64,000 nucleotides of DNA from Gluconobacter kondonii (GTDB lineage: Bacteria > Pseudomonadota > Alphaproteobacteria > Acetobacterales > Acetobacteraceae), in the NCBI RefSeq assembly GCF_002723995.1, contig NZ_BEWP01000006.1:124001-188000 (forward strand). The letters run 5' to 3'. How positions within the stretch are numbered: position 1 is the stretch's first letter; the number at the start of each line of letters is the position of its first letter. Positions 22,842 to 35,889 of this stretch are shown in pieces. Below the pieces are notes generated by a model. It saw nothing but the letters and a program-made list of their open reading frames with translations, was not told the origin of the DNA and ran no database searches. Made by a program: the position numbers and the translations under genes.

Positions 22842-23846
22842 TCAGGCCTCCACCAGAATATCAGTCCAGAGTTCGGAATGATCCGGCTCCGGGCTCGTCT
22901 GTGCAAATTCGGCCGCGTCAGCGACAATGGCTTTCACGTCCGTCTCAATGTCCTTGAACACACTCTCTTCGATCCCGCTGCGCAGCATCTCGGCCTTCAG
23001 CGTCTCGATCGGGTCGCGCGTCCGGCGCATCTCCTCGACTTCCGAACGCTGGCGATACTTCGCCGGGTCCGACATGGAGTGCCCACGATAGCGATAGGTT
23101 TCCATTTCCAGTAGGAACGGCCCCTTACCCGCACGGCAGTATTCCACAGCTTCCTGCGCGGCTTCATGAACTGCGAAAATGTCCATGCCGTCGACCTTGC
23201 GGCTGGCAATGCCCCAAGGCTCGCCATTGCGCGACAGATCTTTGGAAGCCGAGGCGCGCTCAATGGACGTGCCCATGCCGTAGCGGTTGTTCTCGATCAC
23301 ATAGATGCAGGGCAGCTTGTGCAGGGCCGCGAGATTGAAGCTCTCATAGACCTGGCCCTGTGCCGATGCGCCTTCGCCGAAATACACGATCGAGACTTCA
23401 TCCGTACCGCGATACTTGTTCGCGAAAGCCAGACCCGTGCCCAGTGCGACCTGCGCGCCGACGATACCATGACCGCCATAGAACTCCTTTTCACGGGAGA
23501 ACATGTGCATGGAGCCGCCCTTGCCGCGGGAATACCCGCCGGACCGGCCCGTCAGTTCCGCCATGACACCGCGCGGCGTCATACCCGCCACGAGCATCTG
23601 TCCGTGGTCACGATAGGACGTGATGGACTTGTCGCCCTGCTTCATGTTGAGGCCGATCCCGACCACAACGGCTTCCTGCCCGATATAGAGATGGCAGAAG
23701 CCGCCGATCAGACCCATGCCGTAAAGCTGTCCGGCTTTTTCCTCGAAACGCCGGACAAGAAGCATGTCCCTGTAAGCGCGCTTCATGGTCTCCGGCGAAA
23801 GGGCCGGACCGTTGCTCCGGCCTGAAGCGGACGGTGTCTCGTCCAT
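22842..23846 (-). CDS. pdhA: pyruvate dehydrogenase E1 alpha subunit
   Basis: E1-alpha binds thiamine diphosphate and decarboxylates pyruvate. The 334-residue protein has RRFEEKAGQLYGMGLIGGF near the N terminus and YFGEGASAQGQVYESFNLAALHKLPCIYVIENN, the ThDP GxG-x(n)-NN motif. The YRYRGHSMSDPAKYR segment is the conserved phosphorylation-loop region of the family. The ATG at 23846 follows AGGAG at six bases and is preferred over upstream in-frame ATGs (23882, 23918). It is the first gene of the pdhABC-lpd-lipA-COQ10-like cluster. Confidence 0.96.
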   Translation of the reverse strand: MDETPSASGRSNGPALSPETMKRAYRDMLLVRRFEEKAGQLYGMGLIGGFCHLYIGQEAVVVGIGLNMKQGDKSITSYRDHGQMLVAGMTPRGVMAELTGRSGGYSRGKGGSMHMFSREKEFYGGHGIVGAQVALGTGLAFANKYRGTDEVSIVYFGEGASAQGQVYESFNLAALHKLPCIYVIENNRYGMGTSIERASASKDLSRNGEPWGIASRKVDGMDIFAVHEAAQEAVEYCRAGKGPFLLEMETYRYRGHSMSDPAKYRQRSEVEEMRRTRDPIETLKAEMLRSGIEESVFKDIETDVKAIVADAAEFAQTSPEPDHSELWTDILVEA

Positions 23847-23961
23847 GACGGTCTCCTGATGGAAATGCATAAAATCCCGCATGCTCTTAGCGGCAGAAGC
23901 CACCAAAGGCCAGACCACGTTCCGCTTGCGCGGAATGCCCCGATCTGGGGGATATGCCGTG

Positions 23962-23994
23962 AAAAAACGGCTCTGACCGCCCCGAAAGGCGGCC
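23962..23994 (-). terminator. probable intrinsic terminator after trpC
   Basis: GACCGCC (23975-23981) and GGCGGCC (23988-23994) pair with one mismatch around CCGAAA. On the minus strand a run of six T (23962-23967) follows, separated by about seven bases. It lies just past the trpC stop and before pdhA. Confidence 0.6.
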
Positions 23995-23999
23995 GGAGA

Positions 24000-24926
24000 T
24001 CAAATGAAACCGAGCAGTCGACGTGCCGCCACGCCCGGATCGGGCTCACGCAGCAGGCTCTCACCGACCAGCACGGCGCTCGCGCCAACTGCACCAACCT
24101 TCATCATGTCATCCTGCGTCCGGATGCCACTTTCAGAGACGACCAGACGATCCGGCGGCACCATCGGCGCCAGATCGATCGTCGTCTGGATATCGGTTTT
24201 CAGAGTGCGCAGGTTACGGTTGTTGATCCCGATCAGGAACGTATCAAGTGCCAGCGCCCGGTTCAGTTCGGCTTCATCATGGACTTCCAGCAGGACATCC
24301 ATGTCCAGTCCGCGCGCAATTGCGATCAGTTCGGCAGCCTGCGTTTCCGTCAGAACCGCCATGATCAGCAGAATGCAGTCCGCCCCGATCAGACGGCTCT
24401 CATGAACCTGCCAGGGGTCAAGGATGAAGTCCTTGCGCAAAATCGGCAGACTGCAGGCTTCGCGAACAACGCGGATATCTTCCGTGCTGCCATGAAAGCA
24501 CGAGCCTTCCGTCAGAACGGACAGGCAGGTGGCGCCGGCGGCCTGATAGTCCTGCGCGATCTTCACTGGATCGTAGTCCGGACGCAGGATCCCTGCGGAA
24601 GGAGATGCCTTCTTGATTTCGGCAATCAGCCCGACCTGACGGTCTGCCGTCAGATGCTGAAGCGCCTGCCCGAACCCCCGTGTGGGGGTGGTGACTTCCC
24701 GCGCCCGCGCCGTGATATCCTTGAGAGACATGATCTGCGAGCGCTGTTCGATGTCCACCCGCGTACGCGCGCAGATGCGTGCCAGAACATCACTCCGGTC
24801 GGCAGCGGTTTCCGCTTCCGGATTTTTGATCGGAGGGGTCGTCGTTTCCGGAACTTCCGGGTCCGGAAACTGTTCTGTTCCCTCGGGCGAATATGTCATC
24901 GCCGGTCGATGGTGCATGAATGTCAT
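24000..24926 (-). CDS. trpC: indole-3-glycerol phosphate synthase
   Basis: TrpC closes the ring of CdRP to give indole-3-glycerol phosphate in tryptophan synthesis. The TIM-barrel body is complete, with LIAEIKKASPSAG, ILRKDFILDPWQV, LLEVHDEAEL, IGINNRNLRTL and VSESGI. At 308 residues it is about 45 longer than usual because of a Pro/Glu-rich N-terminal extension before the normal start region (DVLARICARTR, near residue 46). The first ATG overlaps trpD by 4 bp and has AGGACG just upstream, so the extension seems to be translated. It is the last gene of the trp block. Confidence 0.95.
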   Translation of the reverse strand: MTFMHHRPAMTYSPEGTEQFPDPEVPETTTPPIKNPEAETAADRSDVLARICARTRVDIEQRSQIMSLKDITARAREVTTPTRGFGQALQHLTADRQVGLIAEIKKASPSAGILRPDYDPVKIAQDYQAAGATCLSVLTEGSCFHGSTEDIRVVREACSLPILRKDFILDPWQVHESRLIGADCILLIMAVLTETQAAELIAIARGLDMDVLLEVHDEAELNRALALDTFLIGINNRNLRTLKTDIQTTIDLAPMVPPDRLVVSESGIRTQDDMMKVGAVGASAVLVGESLLREPDPGVAARRLLGFI

Positions 24927-26008
24927 GATCGTCCTGCGTCTGTGGAAGTAATGGAATGAGCTGACAGACGCGCCCGCTCAAGCGCGGCGCGGGCGAGCCC
25001 ACGGTCGATGGACTCTGCCGCCAGACCTACATTGCGACGGAAAGCCGGAACGTCAATCGTCCCGCCCTTCACGATATTGCCGCGTCCTGCCACATGCAGG
25101 GCCGCGGCGGCGTTGAGAAGAACTGTATCACGGTAAGCACCGCCGGCGCCTTCCAGTAGGGAAAGCAGTGCGGTCGCGTTGGTCTGGGCATCACCGCCCC
25201 GGATGGCGGAGATCGGAGCTGCCTGCAGGCTTGCCATATCCGGTTCGATCTCAAACGAAAAAAGAGCGTCTTTCTCCCATGCTGAGACCTGAGAGGGGCC
25301 AGCGAGGGTCAGTTCGTCACTGCCACCTTCCGGGGTCGCGCCATGCACAACCCAGACGGACAGGCTCCCCAATGCGCCAAGGGCTTTTGCAACCGGCTCG
25401 CACCAGCGTCCATCAAACACGCCGATCAGCTGATGGCGCACCTGAGCGGGATTGCAGAGTGGTCCGAGCAGATTGAATAATGTCCGAAAACCCAGCGTCT
25501 TACGCACCGGCGCCGCATGACGCATCGCAGGATGATGCTGGGGGGCTGCCAGAAAGACCAGACCGTCTTCGCGCAGACGCCTGCCTTGCAGGGCCAGATC
25601 ATCGGTAGGCGGAATTCCCAAAACCTCCAGAACATCCGTTGCACCCGTGGCTGACGAGAGCGCGCGGTTGCCGTGTTTGGCGACGGGAACGCCCAGACCG
25701 GCCAGCACGAAGGCCACAGCCGTCGAGACGTTCAGCGTCTTCAGGCCATCCCCGCCGGTTCCACACACATCAATCGCCCCAGCCGGAACATCCGGCAGGA
25801 GCGTCATGTGATGCCGGACGGCTTTCACGGCACCCGTCAGTTCGGCCAGAGTTTCTCCACGGAGTTTCAGAGCCGTCAGAAAAGCCGAGAGATGAACCGG
25901 ATCAACTGTCCCTGCCATGATGGCGTGGAAAGCAGTCTCTGCCTCCTGATTGCTGAGAACCTGTCCCGAAGCAGCTTTGTGCAAAAGCGTTGTAAACTCA
26001 ATTCCCAC
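24923..26008 (-). CDS. trpD: anthranilate phosphoribosyltransferase
   Basis: TrpD transfers phosphoribose from PRPP to anthranilate. The 361-residue protein has the N-terminal helical region (LSNQEAETAFHAIMAG), the PRPP loop DVCGTGGDGLKTLNVST near residues 80-96, and KHGNRALSSATGATDVLE. It follows trpG after 2 bp and overlaps trpC by 4 bp, so it is translated as part of a coupled trpG-D-C unit. Confidence 0.97.
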   Translation of the reverse strand: MGIEFTTLLHKAASGQVLSNQEAETAFHAIMAGTVDPVHLSAFLTALKLRGETLAELTGAVKAVRHHMTLLPDVPAGAIDVCGTGGDGLKTLNVSTAVAFVLAGLGVPVAKHGNRALSSATGATDVLEVLGIPPTDDLALQGRRLREDGLVFLAAPQHHPAMRHAAPVRKTLGFRTLFNLLGPLCNPAQVRHQLIGVFDGRWCEPVAKALGALGSLSVWVVHGATPEGGSDELTLAGPSQVSAWEKDALFSFEIEPDMASLQAAPISAIRGGDAQTNATALLSLLEGAGGAYRDTVLLNAAAALHVAGRGNIVKGGTIDVPAFRRNVGLAAESIDRGLARAALERARLSAHSITSTDAGRS

Positions 26009-26010
26009 CG

Positions 26011-26607
26011 TCAGGCGGCCTGCGAGGTCACGACCGGAATCCCGGCAATCGTCAGGAAATTAGCCAGGAGTTCGCGTCCGGCGACGGAAGCGATGCTCTC
26101 AGGATGGAACTGTACGCCATGTATGGGATAGTCGCGATGGCGCACACCCATGATGACCCCATCTTCCGTCCGCGCATTGACGACCAGAGTCTCGGGAATG
26201 CTGTCGGGCTGAAGCGTCAAGCTGTGATAACGCACCACATCTACCGGATCGGGCAATCCGGCAAAAACCCCCGTTCCGTCATGGTGAACGGCGCTGATCT
26301 TGCCGTGCATCGGCACGGGCGCCCGCACGACTTCTGCACCGAAGACTTGCCCGATGGCCTGATGACCAAGGCAGACACCGAAAACCGGCACACGTCCCGC
26401 GGCCGCGCGGATCAGATCACAGCAGATCCCTGCTTCCGCAGGGGCACCGGGACCGGGTGAAATTACGATAGCAGCCGGATCAAGCGCCAGAGCCTCTTCA
26501 ACGCTCAGCGCATCGTTGCGACGCACATCACATGCTGTTCCAAGCGCGCCCAGATGATGCACGATGTTGAACGTGAAGCTGTCGTAATTGTCGATGAGAA
26601 GGATCAT
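26011..26607 (-). CDS. trpG: anthranilate synthase component II (glutamine amidotransferase)
   Basis: TrpG supplies ammonia to TrpE for anthranilate formation. The 198 residues contain the class I amidotransferase nucleophile in GVCLGHQAIG (Cys79) and the HPES segment near the C terminus. The start at 26607 gives MILLIDNYDSFTFNIVHHL, the family N terminus; the frame extends to 26796 but the extra part overlaps trpE and is not conserved in look. A 61-bp gap separates it from trpE. Confidence 0.96.
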   Translation of the reverse strand: MILLIDNYDSFTFNIVHHLGALGTACDVRRNDALSVEEALALDPAAIVISPGPGAPAEAGICCDLIRAAAGRVPVFGVCLGHQAIGQVFGAEVVRAPVPMHGKISAVHHDGTGVFAGLPDPVDVVRYHSLTLQPDSIPETLVVNARTEDGVIMGVRHRDYPIHGVQFHPESIASVAGRELLANFLTIAGIPVVTSQAA

Positions 26608-26668
26608 GGCGACAGAATGACCTTCGCGTCTCTTTTCGTCAAACAACACATCGTGTTTCGGCCCTCCG

Positions 26669-28081
26669 TTAGGCTTTAGCCGCAGTCGCAACCGCGATTT
26701 CAGCGGCGCGGAAAAGGGCACGGGCCTTGGCCTGGGTTTCCCGGAATTCGGCGTTGGGATCACTGTCTGCCACCACGCCGCATCCGGCCTGCACATACAT
26801 GTTACCGTCCTTGAGAACGGCCATGCGCAGCCCGATGCAAGTGTCCATCTCGCCGTCCGCGCCGAAATATCCGACGCAGCCGGAATACGGCCCGCGTCGT
26901 GTCGGCTCCAGTTCGTCGATGATCTCCATGGCGCGGATCTTGGGCGCGCCTGTCAGGGTTCCTGCAGGGAACGCGGCCACAAGCGCGTCCATCGCCGTGT
27001 TGCCATCCTTGATCTGACCCGTGACGGTCGAGGAAATATGCATCACATGGCTGTAGCGCTCCACGACGAACTGCTCCGGCACCGCGACGGTCCCAAGCTT
27101 CGAGACGCGGCCTACGTCATTGCGTCCCAGATCGATTAGCATCAGATGCTCGGCCAGTTCCTTGCGGTCGGCCAGAAGCTCTTTTTCCAGAGCCAGATCC
27201 TCATCGCGGTCTGCACCGCGCGGGCGGGTGCCTGCCAGCGGCCGAACCGTGACTTCGCCATCCCGCAGTCGAACCAGAATTTCCGGCGAGGAACCCACGA
27301 GAGCGTAATCCTCAAGCTCCATTACGAACAGGAACGGCGCCGGATTGACTCGCCGCAGGCTGCGATAGAGCGAGAGCGGTGAGAGGGGGAATGGTGTCGT
27401 GAAGCGCTGGCTCGGCACGATCTGGAAGGCATCTCCCGCCGCAATATAGTCCTGCGCCTTGCGGACATGGTCTTCGAACTGCTGCTGCGTCATGTTGGAG
27501 ATGGGCGCTGCCAGTTCCGTACCGGCAGGCAGTGTCTCGCGCGCGTCTCCTAACGGAGCGGCCAGAGCAGCGCGTGCCCTGTCCAGAAGCGCGTGAGCTT
27601 CCGCGTCCGTCGTGTCTCCACGGACCGGCACGGCCAGCGTCAGTTCGTCCCGCACGGAATCAAAGACTGCGAACAGGCGCGGACGGATCATGATCCCTTC
27701 CGGTAGTTCCAGATCGTTGACCGGAACATTCGGCAGACGCTCCATCTGACGCACCATGTCGTAGCCCAGCACGCCGAACACGCCCCCGATCATGGGAGGC
27801 ATTCCGCTCGGAAGATCCATCTGGCTGTCGTCCACGATGGTCTTGAGCGTCTCGAGCGGAACCCCGTCGATGGACTTGCCGTCGAGCGTGACCTTCCCGT
27901 CCCGGGACTTCCAGACCAGATCCGGCAGTAGAGCTATGACAGAATAACGCCCGCGTGCAGCACCACCTTCGACGCTTTCAAACAGAAGCCGATACGGATC
28001 ATCCGACAGGTTCGACAGCCTGAGAAACGCCGAAACGGGCGTCAGGAGATCGGCGGCCTCAATGCTGTAGACGATGCCCAT
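26669..28081 (-). CDS. trpE: anthranilate synthase component I
   Basis: TrpE makes anthranilate from chorismate. The 470 residues include the N-terminal tryptophan-sensing element (LLFESVEGGAARGRYSVIAL) and the chorismate-binding core with LVGSSPEILVRL, PLAGTRPRGADRDEDLALE and AFPAGTLTGAPKIRAMEII. The feedback-site serine in FESVEGG is present, so it should be inhibited by tryptophan. The start overlaps the stop of the PPIase gene by one base, so trpE is probably transcribed from a promoter upstream of that gene; no leader-peptide attenuator was seen in front of trpE. Confidence 0.97.
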   Translation of the reverse strand: MGIVYSIEAADLLTPVSAFLRLSNLSDDPYRLLFESVEGGAARGRYSVIALLPDLVWKSRDGKVTLDGKSIDGVPLETLKTIVDDSQMDLPSGMPPMIGGVFGVLGYDMVRQMERLPNVPVNDLELPEGIMIRPRLFAVFDSVRDELTLAVPVRGDTTDAEAHALLDRARAALAAPLGDARETLPAGTELAAPISNMTQQQFEDHVRKAQDYIAAGDAFQIVPSQRFTTPFPLSPLSLYRSLRRVNPAPFLFVMELEDYALVGSSPEILVRLRDGEVTVRPLAGTRPRGADRDEDLALEKELLADRKELAEHLMLIDLGRNDVGRVSKLGTVAVPEQFVVERYSHVMHISSTVTGQIKDGNTAMDALVAAFPAGTLTGAPKIRAMEIIDELEPTRRGPYSGCVGYFGADGEMDTCIGLRMAVLKDGNMYVQAGCGVVADSDPNAEFRETQAKARALFRAAEIAVATAAKA

Positions 28082-30030
28082 CAGTGTGCCCCGTTTTCTG
28101 CTGCGGGTGCGCTGGCCGGAGCCGCGGCCGCTACGACCTGATTGTAGAGCGCCATATTGATATGCGAGGGCGGAAAAGCCTTTTCCATCGCAGCACTCAG
28201 GACCATCGGAATATCGGACTGCATGGACTGACGATAATCGGCCACAAGACGGGTGCCGAGGGATTTCAGGTCTTCTGCCGAGGCAGGGCGATCGGCCGTC
28301 ACGTTAACGAGCCAGAACGCATCCGGACTTTCAAACATCCCGGTCGTACCCGGCTTGAGATCAAAGATCCCGCGCAGGATGTTCTGGGGCAGGCTTTGAT
28401 CGGGATGAACACGCGAGACGCTCACGTCCTGACGCAGGGCCGAAGCTTCCGGCTGTCCGTCCATGGCCTTGCGAAGCGTGCCGGACTTTGCGGTACCGAA
28501 CAGGGCTGTTGCGCGCAGATTGGCGGCGCGGCGCTTCTGTTCTGCCGTCCACGCCTGAACGACTTGATCGCGCACGCTGTCGAATGGCTTGAGGGTTCCG
28601 GGGTGGACCTCGTCAACCAGTACTGAAAAGAACGTGCCATTCGGGCCATTCACGACCGTCGGTTGGGCACCTTTGGACTGCGTGAAGACCTGATGAACGA
28701 TGGCCTGACGCAGAGCCTCATCGCCCGGAATGGGCGCGGGCAGACCGTTCTGCGTCATGCCATTGGAGTCCAGCGTTCCCGCAGCCGGAACCGCGCCGAG
28801 ATCGCCCGGGATCTGTTCCAGCGTCGAAGAACCGGCAACCGCGTCCTGAAACTGCTTCTGGCGTGCCTGAAGAGCCTCGGCAGATTCCTGCGTCTGGACC
28901 TGCTTTTTCAGATCGCCTTTTGCCTGCTCGAATGTCGTTTTGTGAGGCGCCACCACAGCCGTGATGTTGAAAACGACCCATCCCATTCCGGTCTTTTCCG
29001 GGCCGGAAATGCGGTCAGGCTGTGCAGCGAAAGCGGCCTTGGCGAGTTCGGGGTTGGGAATATCGCTCTGCCTAACCGATGGCAGGGCAACGGCAGCGGC
29101 TTCGGGGAACTTCTTCTGGATGTCGTCCCAAGACAGTCCGCCTTTCCATGCGGTCGCTGCCGCAGCGGCTTTCGCCTGATCCGTGAAGGTCAGGACCTGA
29201 AGCGTCCGGGTCTCGGGCATATCATAGGTACGTGCCTGAAAATCATACAGGCGGTGAAGAACGTCGTCCGGAACCTCGATTGTCTTGGCAACGCTGTCCG
29301 CCGTCATGACGACCATTTTGGCATGACGGTATTCCGTCGTGCGGAACATCTGCGGATGGTTGTCATAGAAGCGGTGAAGCTGCTCGTCTGTGGGGGCTGC
29401 CGTCACGGTGCCGCTCGCAAACGGGATTTCCACCATATCAAAAACGCGCTGGTTCGCATCGAAAGACAACATGCGTTCCGTCAGCGACGGGGGGGCGACT
29501 ACGGCCTGACCGATCCCCTGCAGCAGGCCGCGGGACGCGATGTCTTCGCGGATGACCTGAATCAGCTTGCCTTCTGTCAGGCCCATCCGGGTCAGACGGT
29601 CGTTGAAGATGCTTCGGTCAAATTTTCCGGCCGCGTCATGGAAAGCGGGGATCGCGAAGATGTCCTGTCGCACCAGATCGTCGGGCACCATCATGCCCGC
29701 GCGCTCGGCCGCAAGCTGAATCTCGTTCTGCATCACGAGATTTTGAAGCGTCTGTCGGGCGATCTGCTCCACTTCGCTCTTGGGTAGCTTGGAGGGATCG
29801 GCAAGTCCGATCTGCTTGGCGACGGCCGGAAGCTGGGCTGAAAGTGCTCGGCTGAAATCGTCCGGAGTGATGCTGCGATCATAGATGCGCACGATTTCGT
29901 TGGACCCTGTCGCGCCCAGATTGGAGTAAACATCTCCCACGCCCCAGCCGATAAAGGCCAGAAAGATCAGAAGAGCGGCGGCACGGCCAATCCAGGAGTC
30001 AACAAACAGGTGGCGGAGCGAGATAATCAT
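28081..30030 (-). CDS. PpiD-like membrane-anchored peptidyl-prolyl isomerase/chaperone
   Basis: This 649-residue protein has one N-terminal transmembrane anchor (AAALLIFLAFIGWGVGDV, about 18-35), a SurA_N-type helical chaperone region starting near DFSRALSAQLP, and a parvulin-like region in the middle, then a C-terminal helical part. It would help fold exported outer-membrane or periplasmic proteins. Placement directly before trpE, with a one-base overlap, is as I recall a common arrangement in Alphaproteobacteria. It is divergent from tpiA with a 190-bp promoter region. Confidence 0.9.
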   Translation of the reverse strand: MIISLRHLFVDSWIGRAAALLIFLAFIGWGVGDVYSNLGATGSNEIVRIYDRSITPDDFSRALSAQLPAVAKQIGLADPSKLPKSEVEQIARQTLQNLVMQNEIQLAAERAGMMVPDDLVRQDIFAIPAFHDAAGKFDRSIFNDRLTRMGLTEGKLIQVIREDIASRGLLQGIGQAVVAPPSLTERMLSFDANQRVFDMVEIPFASGTVTAAPTDEQLHRFYDNHPQMFRTTEYRHAKMVVMTADSVAKTIEVPDDVLHRLYDFQARTYDMPETRTLQVLTFTDQAKAAAAATAWKGGLSWDDIQKKFPEAAAVALPSVRQSDIPNPELAKAAFAAQPDRISGPEKTGMGWVVFNITAVVAPHKTTFEQAKGDLKKQVQTQESAEALQARQKQFQDAVAGSSTLEQIPGDLGAVPAAGTLDSNGMTQNGLPAPIPGDEALRQAIVHQVFTQSKGAQPTVVNGPNGTFFSVLVDEVHPGTLKPFDSVRDQVVQAWTAEQKRRAANLRATALFGTAKSGTLRKAMDGQPEASALRQDVSVSRVHPDQSLPQNILRGIFDLKPGTTGMFESPDAFWLVNVTADRPASAEDLKSLGTRLVADYRQSMQSDIPMVLSAAMEKAFPPSHINMALYNQVVAAAAPASAPAAENGAH

Positions 30031-30220
30031 GGGGTCAGGGCAGATCCGGATGACGGGATGGTGCGGACACGGTAGGCCCGCTAAACTTGCCGCACCATAA
30101 TGTCGTGAGAACGGCTTGACCAGAAGCAGACCGGAACGGAAAGCATCCTTTTAGCCCCCGTCCGGTCCTTAAGCCCCGATTGAGCGGTTATCCCGCGGCT
30201 ATCGCCACGAAGGAGGAAGA

Positions 30221-31021
30221 GTGATCCCATCCCCAAGACTTGTCGTTGGTAACTGGAAGATGCACGGGCTGCGCGAGCAGTCCACCCGTCTGGCCCGTGC
30301 CGTCGCCGAGGGCGCAGAGGCCCTTCCCGATGATGTGCGGCTCGTCCTTTGCCCGCCCTTCACCCAGCTTGCGAGCGTTCACGGCATCATCAATGCCGCA
30401 GGCCCGGATACGCTACTGCACCTTGGTGCGCAGGACTGCCATACGACTTCGTCCGGTCCACATACCGGCGATATCTCGGCGGATATGCTGTCCGATCTGG
30501 GGGTGCAGTATGTCATCCTCGGTCATTCCGAGCGTCGTCAGGCCCATGGCGAAACCGATGCATTGATCCGCCGGAAGGTCGAAGCGGCCGAGGCTGCCGG
30601 GCTTATTCCCATCGTCTGTATCGGCGAGACAATGGAGGAGCGCCTCGAAGGGCGGACGACCACCGTTCTGGCAACGCAGGTCGAAGGGTCGTTGACGGAC
30701 AATTTCAATGGCGTACTGGCCTATGAGCCGGTCTGGGCCATCGGAAGCGGCTCCGTTCCGCCGATTGAGGAGCTTGAACGGACCCTTTCTTTGCTTCACG
30801 GACTGTTGCAGTCGCGTCTCAAGATGGATGACATTCGTGTCCCGATCCTGTATGGCGGCTCCGTAACACCGGCTCAGGCGCCGACCATTTTTTCCATCGG
30901 GTCGCTCGGAGGGGTGCTGGTGGGCAGTGCCAGTCTGGAAGCGAAGAGCTTTCTGCGCATTGCCGAATCAGCTTCCGTCCGCCTGTCTGCCCAACCATTG
31001 TCCGGACCCTATCGTTCATGA
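30221..31021 (+). CDS. tpiA: triosephosphate isomerase
   Basis: TpiA interconverts dihydroxyacetone phosphate and glyceraldehyde 3-phosphate. The 266-residue protein shows the full catalytic set: Lys13 in GNWKM, His102 in LGHSERR and Glu169 in AYEPVWAIGSG. Translation starts at GTG (30221) behind a strong AGGAGG at 30211-30216. The 3' end overlaps secG by 4 bp (ATGA), an arrangement common in Alphaproteobacteria. The upstream 190 bp should hold divergent promoters for this gene and the PPIase. Confidence 0.97.
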   Translation: MIPSPRLVVGNWKMHGLREQSTRLARAVAEGAEALPDDVRLVLCPPFTQLASVHGIINAAGPDTLLHLGAQDCHTTSSGPHTGDISADMLSDLGVQYVILGHSERRQAHGETDALIRRKVEAAEAAGLIPIVCIGETMEERLEGRTTTVLATQVEGSLTDNFNGVLAYEPVWAIGSGSVPPIEELERTLSLLHGLLQSRLKMDDIRVPILYGGSVTPAQAPTIFSIGSLGGVLVGSASLEAKSFLRIAESASVRLSAQPLSGPYRS

Positions 31022-31341
31022 CCACTCTTCTGCTTGCTCTCAACCTGCTGGTCACACTGGCGCTGATCGGGGTGATCCTCATCCAGCGTAGCGAAGGCGG
31101 TGGCCTCGGCATCGGCAGCGGCCAGGGGATGGGCTCGTTCATGAGCGGTCGTGGAACGGCGACGCTTCTTACGCGGGCCACGTCGGTTCTTGCCGGAATT
31201 TTCATGCTGCTGTGTCTGGTGCTGGCCGTCATGAACCGTGGCGCTTCCTCGGGCGTCGGCTCGCGTGACATTCTGGCCCAGCCGCCCGCCGCTACAGCAC
31301 CGGCAACGCCTGCTGCTCCGGCGTCCACGCCCGCTCACTGA
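31018..31341 (+). CDS. secG: preprotein translocase subunit SecG
   Basis: SecG is a small subunit of the SecYEG channel in the inner membrane. The 107 residues contain two transmembrane helices (LLLALNLLVTLALIGVILIQ and LAGIFMLLCLVLAVM) joined by the conserved cytoplasmic loop RSEGGGLGIGSGQG, then an Ala/Pro-rich tail. The ATG overlaps the tpiA stop, so translation is coupled. A stem-loop follows at 31354. Confidence 0.94.
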   Translation: MTTLLLALNLLVTLALIGVILIQRSEGGGLGIGSGQGMGSFMSGRGTATLLTRATSVLAGIFMLLCLVLAVMNRGASSGVGSRDILAQPPAATAPATPAAPASTPAH

Positions 31342-31353
31342 CCGCCCCTGAAA

Positions 31354-31386
31354 ATCCCCGTTCAGATTTTTTAACGGGGATCTTTC
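31354..31386 (+). terminator. possible terminator after secG
   Basis: ATCCCCGTT (31354-31362) pairs with AACGGGGAT (31373-31381) around a T-rich ten-base loop, followed only by CTTTC. The stem is good but the trailing U-tract is weak, so read-through into pyrG is plausible. Confidence 0.5.
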
Positions 31387-31435
31387 ACACAGACGCGTCT
31401 CTTCGCTTCCCCTGCCCCATGTCGGCAGTGTATGA

Positions 31436-33893
<2,458 letters not shown>

Positions 33894-33897
<4 letters not shown>

Positions 33898-34370
33898 CTC
33901 CCGGACGGTGCCAGAGCAGCCAGAAACAGGCTCAGTACCGCAATAGCCGTCAGTCCGGCTCTCAGCGGCAGATAACCTGGGGGAAGCGCACCCTTCCTCC
34001 AGGCCTCTCGTTCCACCAGGAACGTCCCGACAAAACCGATGATTTCCAGCCCGAACCCGGCCCGGATATGACCGAGAACACCGATGCAGAGGGCAAGCCA
34101 TGCCCAGAGCGCAGGGCAGACACCCAGCACAAGGCGCTGCCGGTCCTGCTGTGACGTGCCGCCGACCGTAATGATGTCCGGCCGTTCCATGGCCAGCCCC
34201 CAGTGTACGGCCCCCAGAAATGACAGGATGCAGGCACCATAAGCCAGCAGAATGATCTTCAGGTGCGGCAGCTGCGTAAACAGTCCAGCAAGGAAGATCC
34301 ACCCTCCAAGCGTCATGAAGGGGATCAGTCCGGCAATGCCAAGCACGAAAATGGGAAAAGGAAGGCGCAT
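33894..34370 (-). CDS. DUF3429 family membrane protein
   Basis: This 158-residue protein, started at [18 protein letters not shown] (ATG 34370), has about five hydrophobic helices. The segment [20 protein letters not shown] is the signature of DUF3429, a family of unknown function common in Alpha- and Gammaproteobacteria. The frame extends to 34421 but those residues lack the family look and overlap the eno upstream region. It is convergent with kdsA (4-bp overlap) and divergent from eno. Confidence 0.8.
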
Positions 34371-34381
34371 GTCGTCGTTGA

Positions 34382-35752
<1,371 letters not shown>

Positions 35753-35761
35753 GACTGAGCC

Positions 35762-35794
35762 AGGCCTCATTCCTCCCCGGAATGAGGCCTTTTT
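35762..35794 (+). terminator. intrinsic terminator after eno
   Basis: A 12-bp perfect stem, AGGCCTCATTCC (35762-35773) with GGAATGAGGCCT (35779-35790), encloses a five-base TCCCC loop. It runs into TTTTT and begins 9 bp past the eno stop. Confidence 0.95.
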
Positions 35795-35889
35795 GTGCCT
35801 GAATATGATTGATGTCCGTATCATTCATTGTCTGGTCACAAATGACTGATATAGACTGATACAGTCTCTCAGAACGGAGTTTGCACGAC

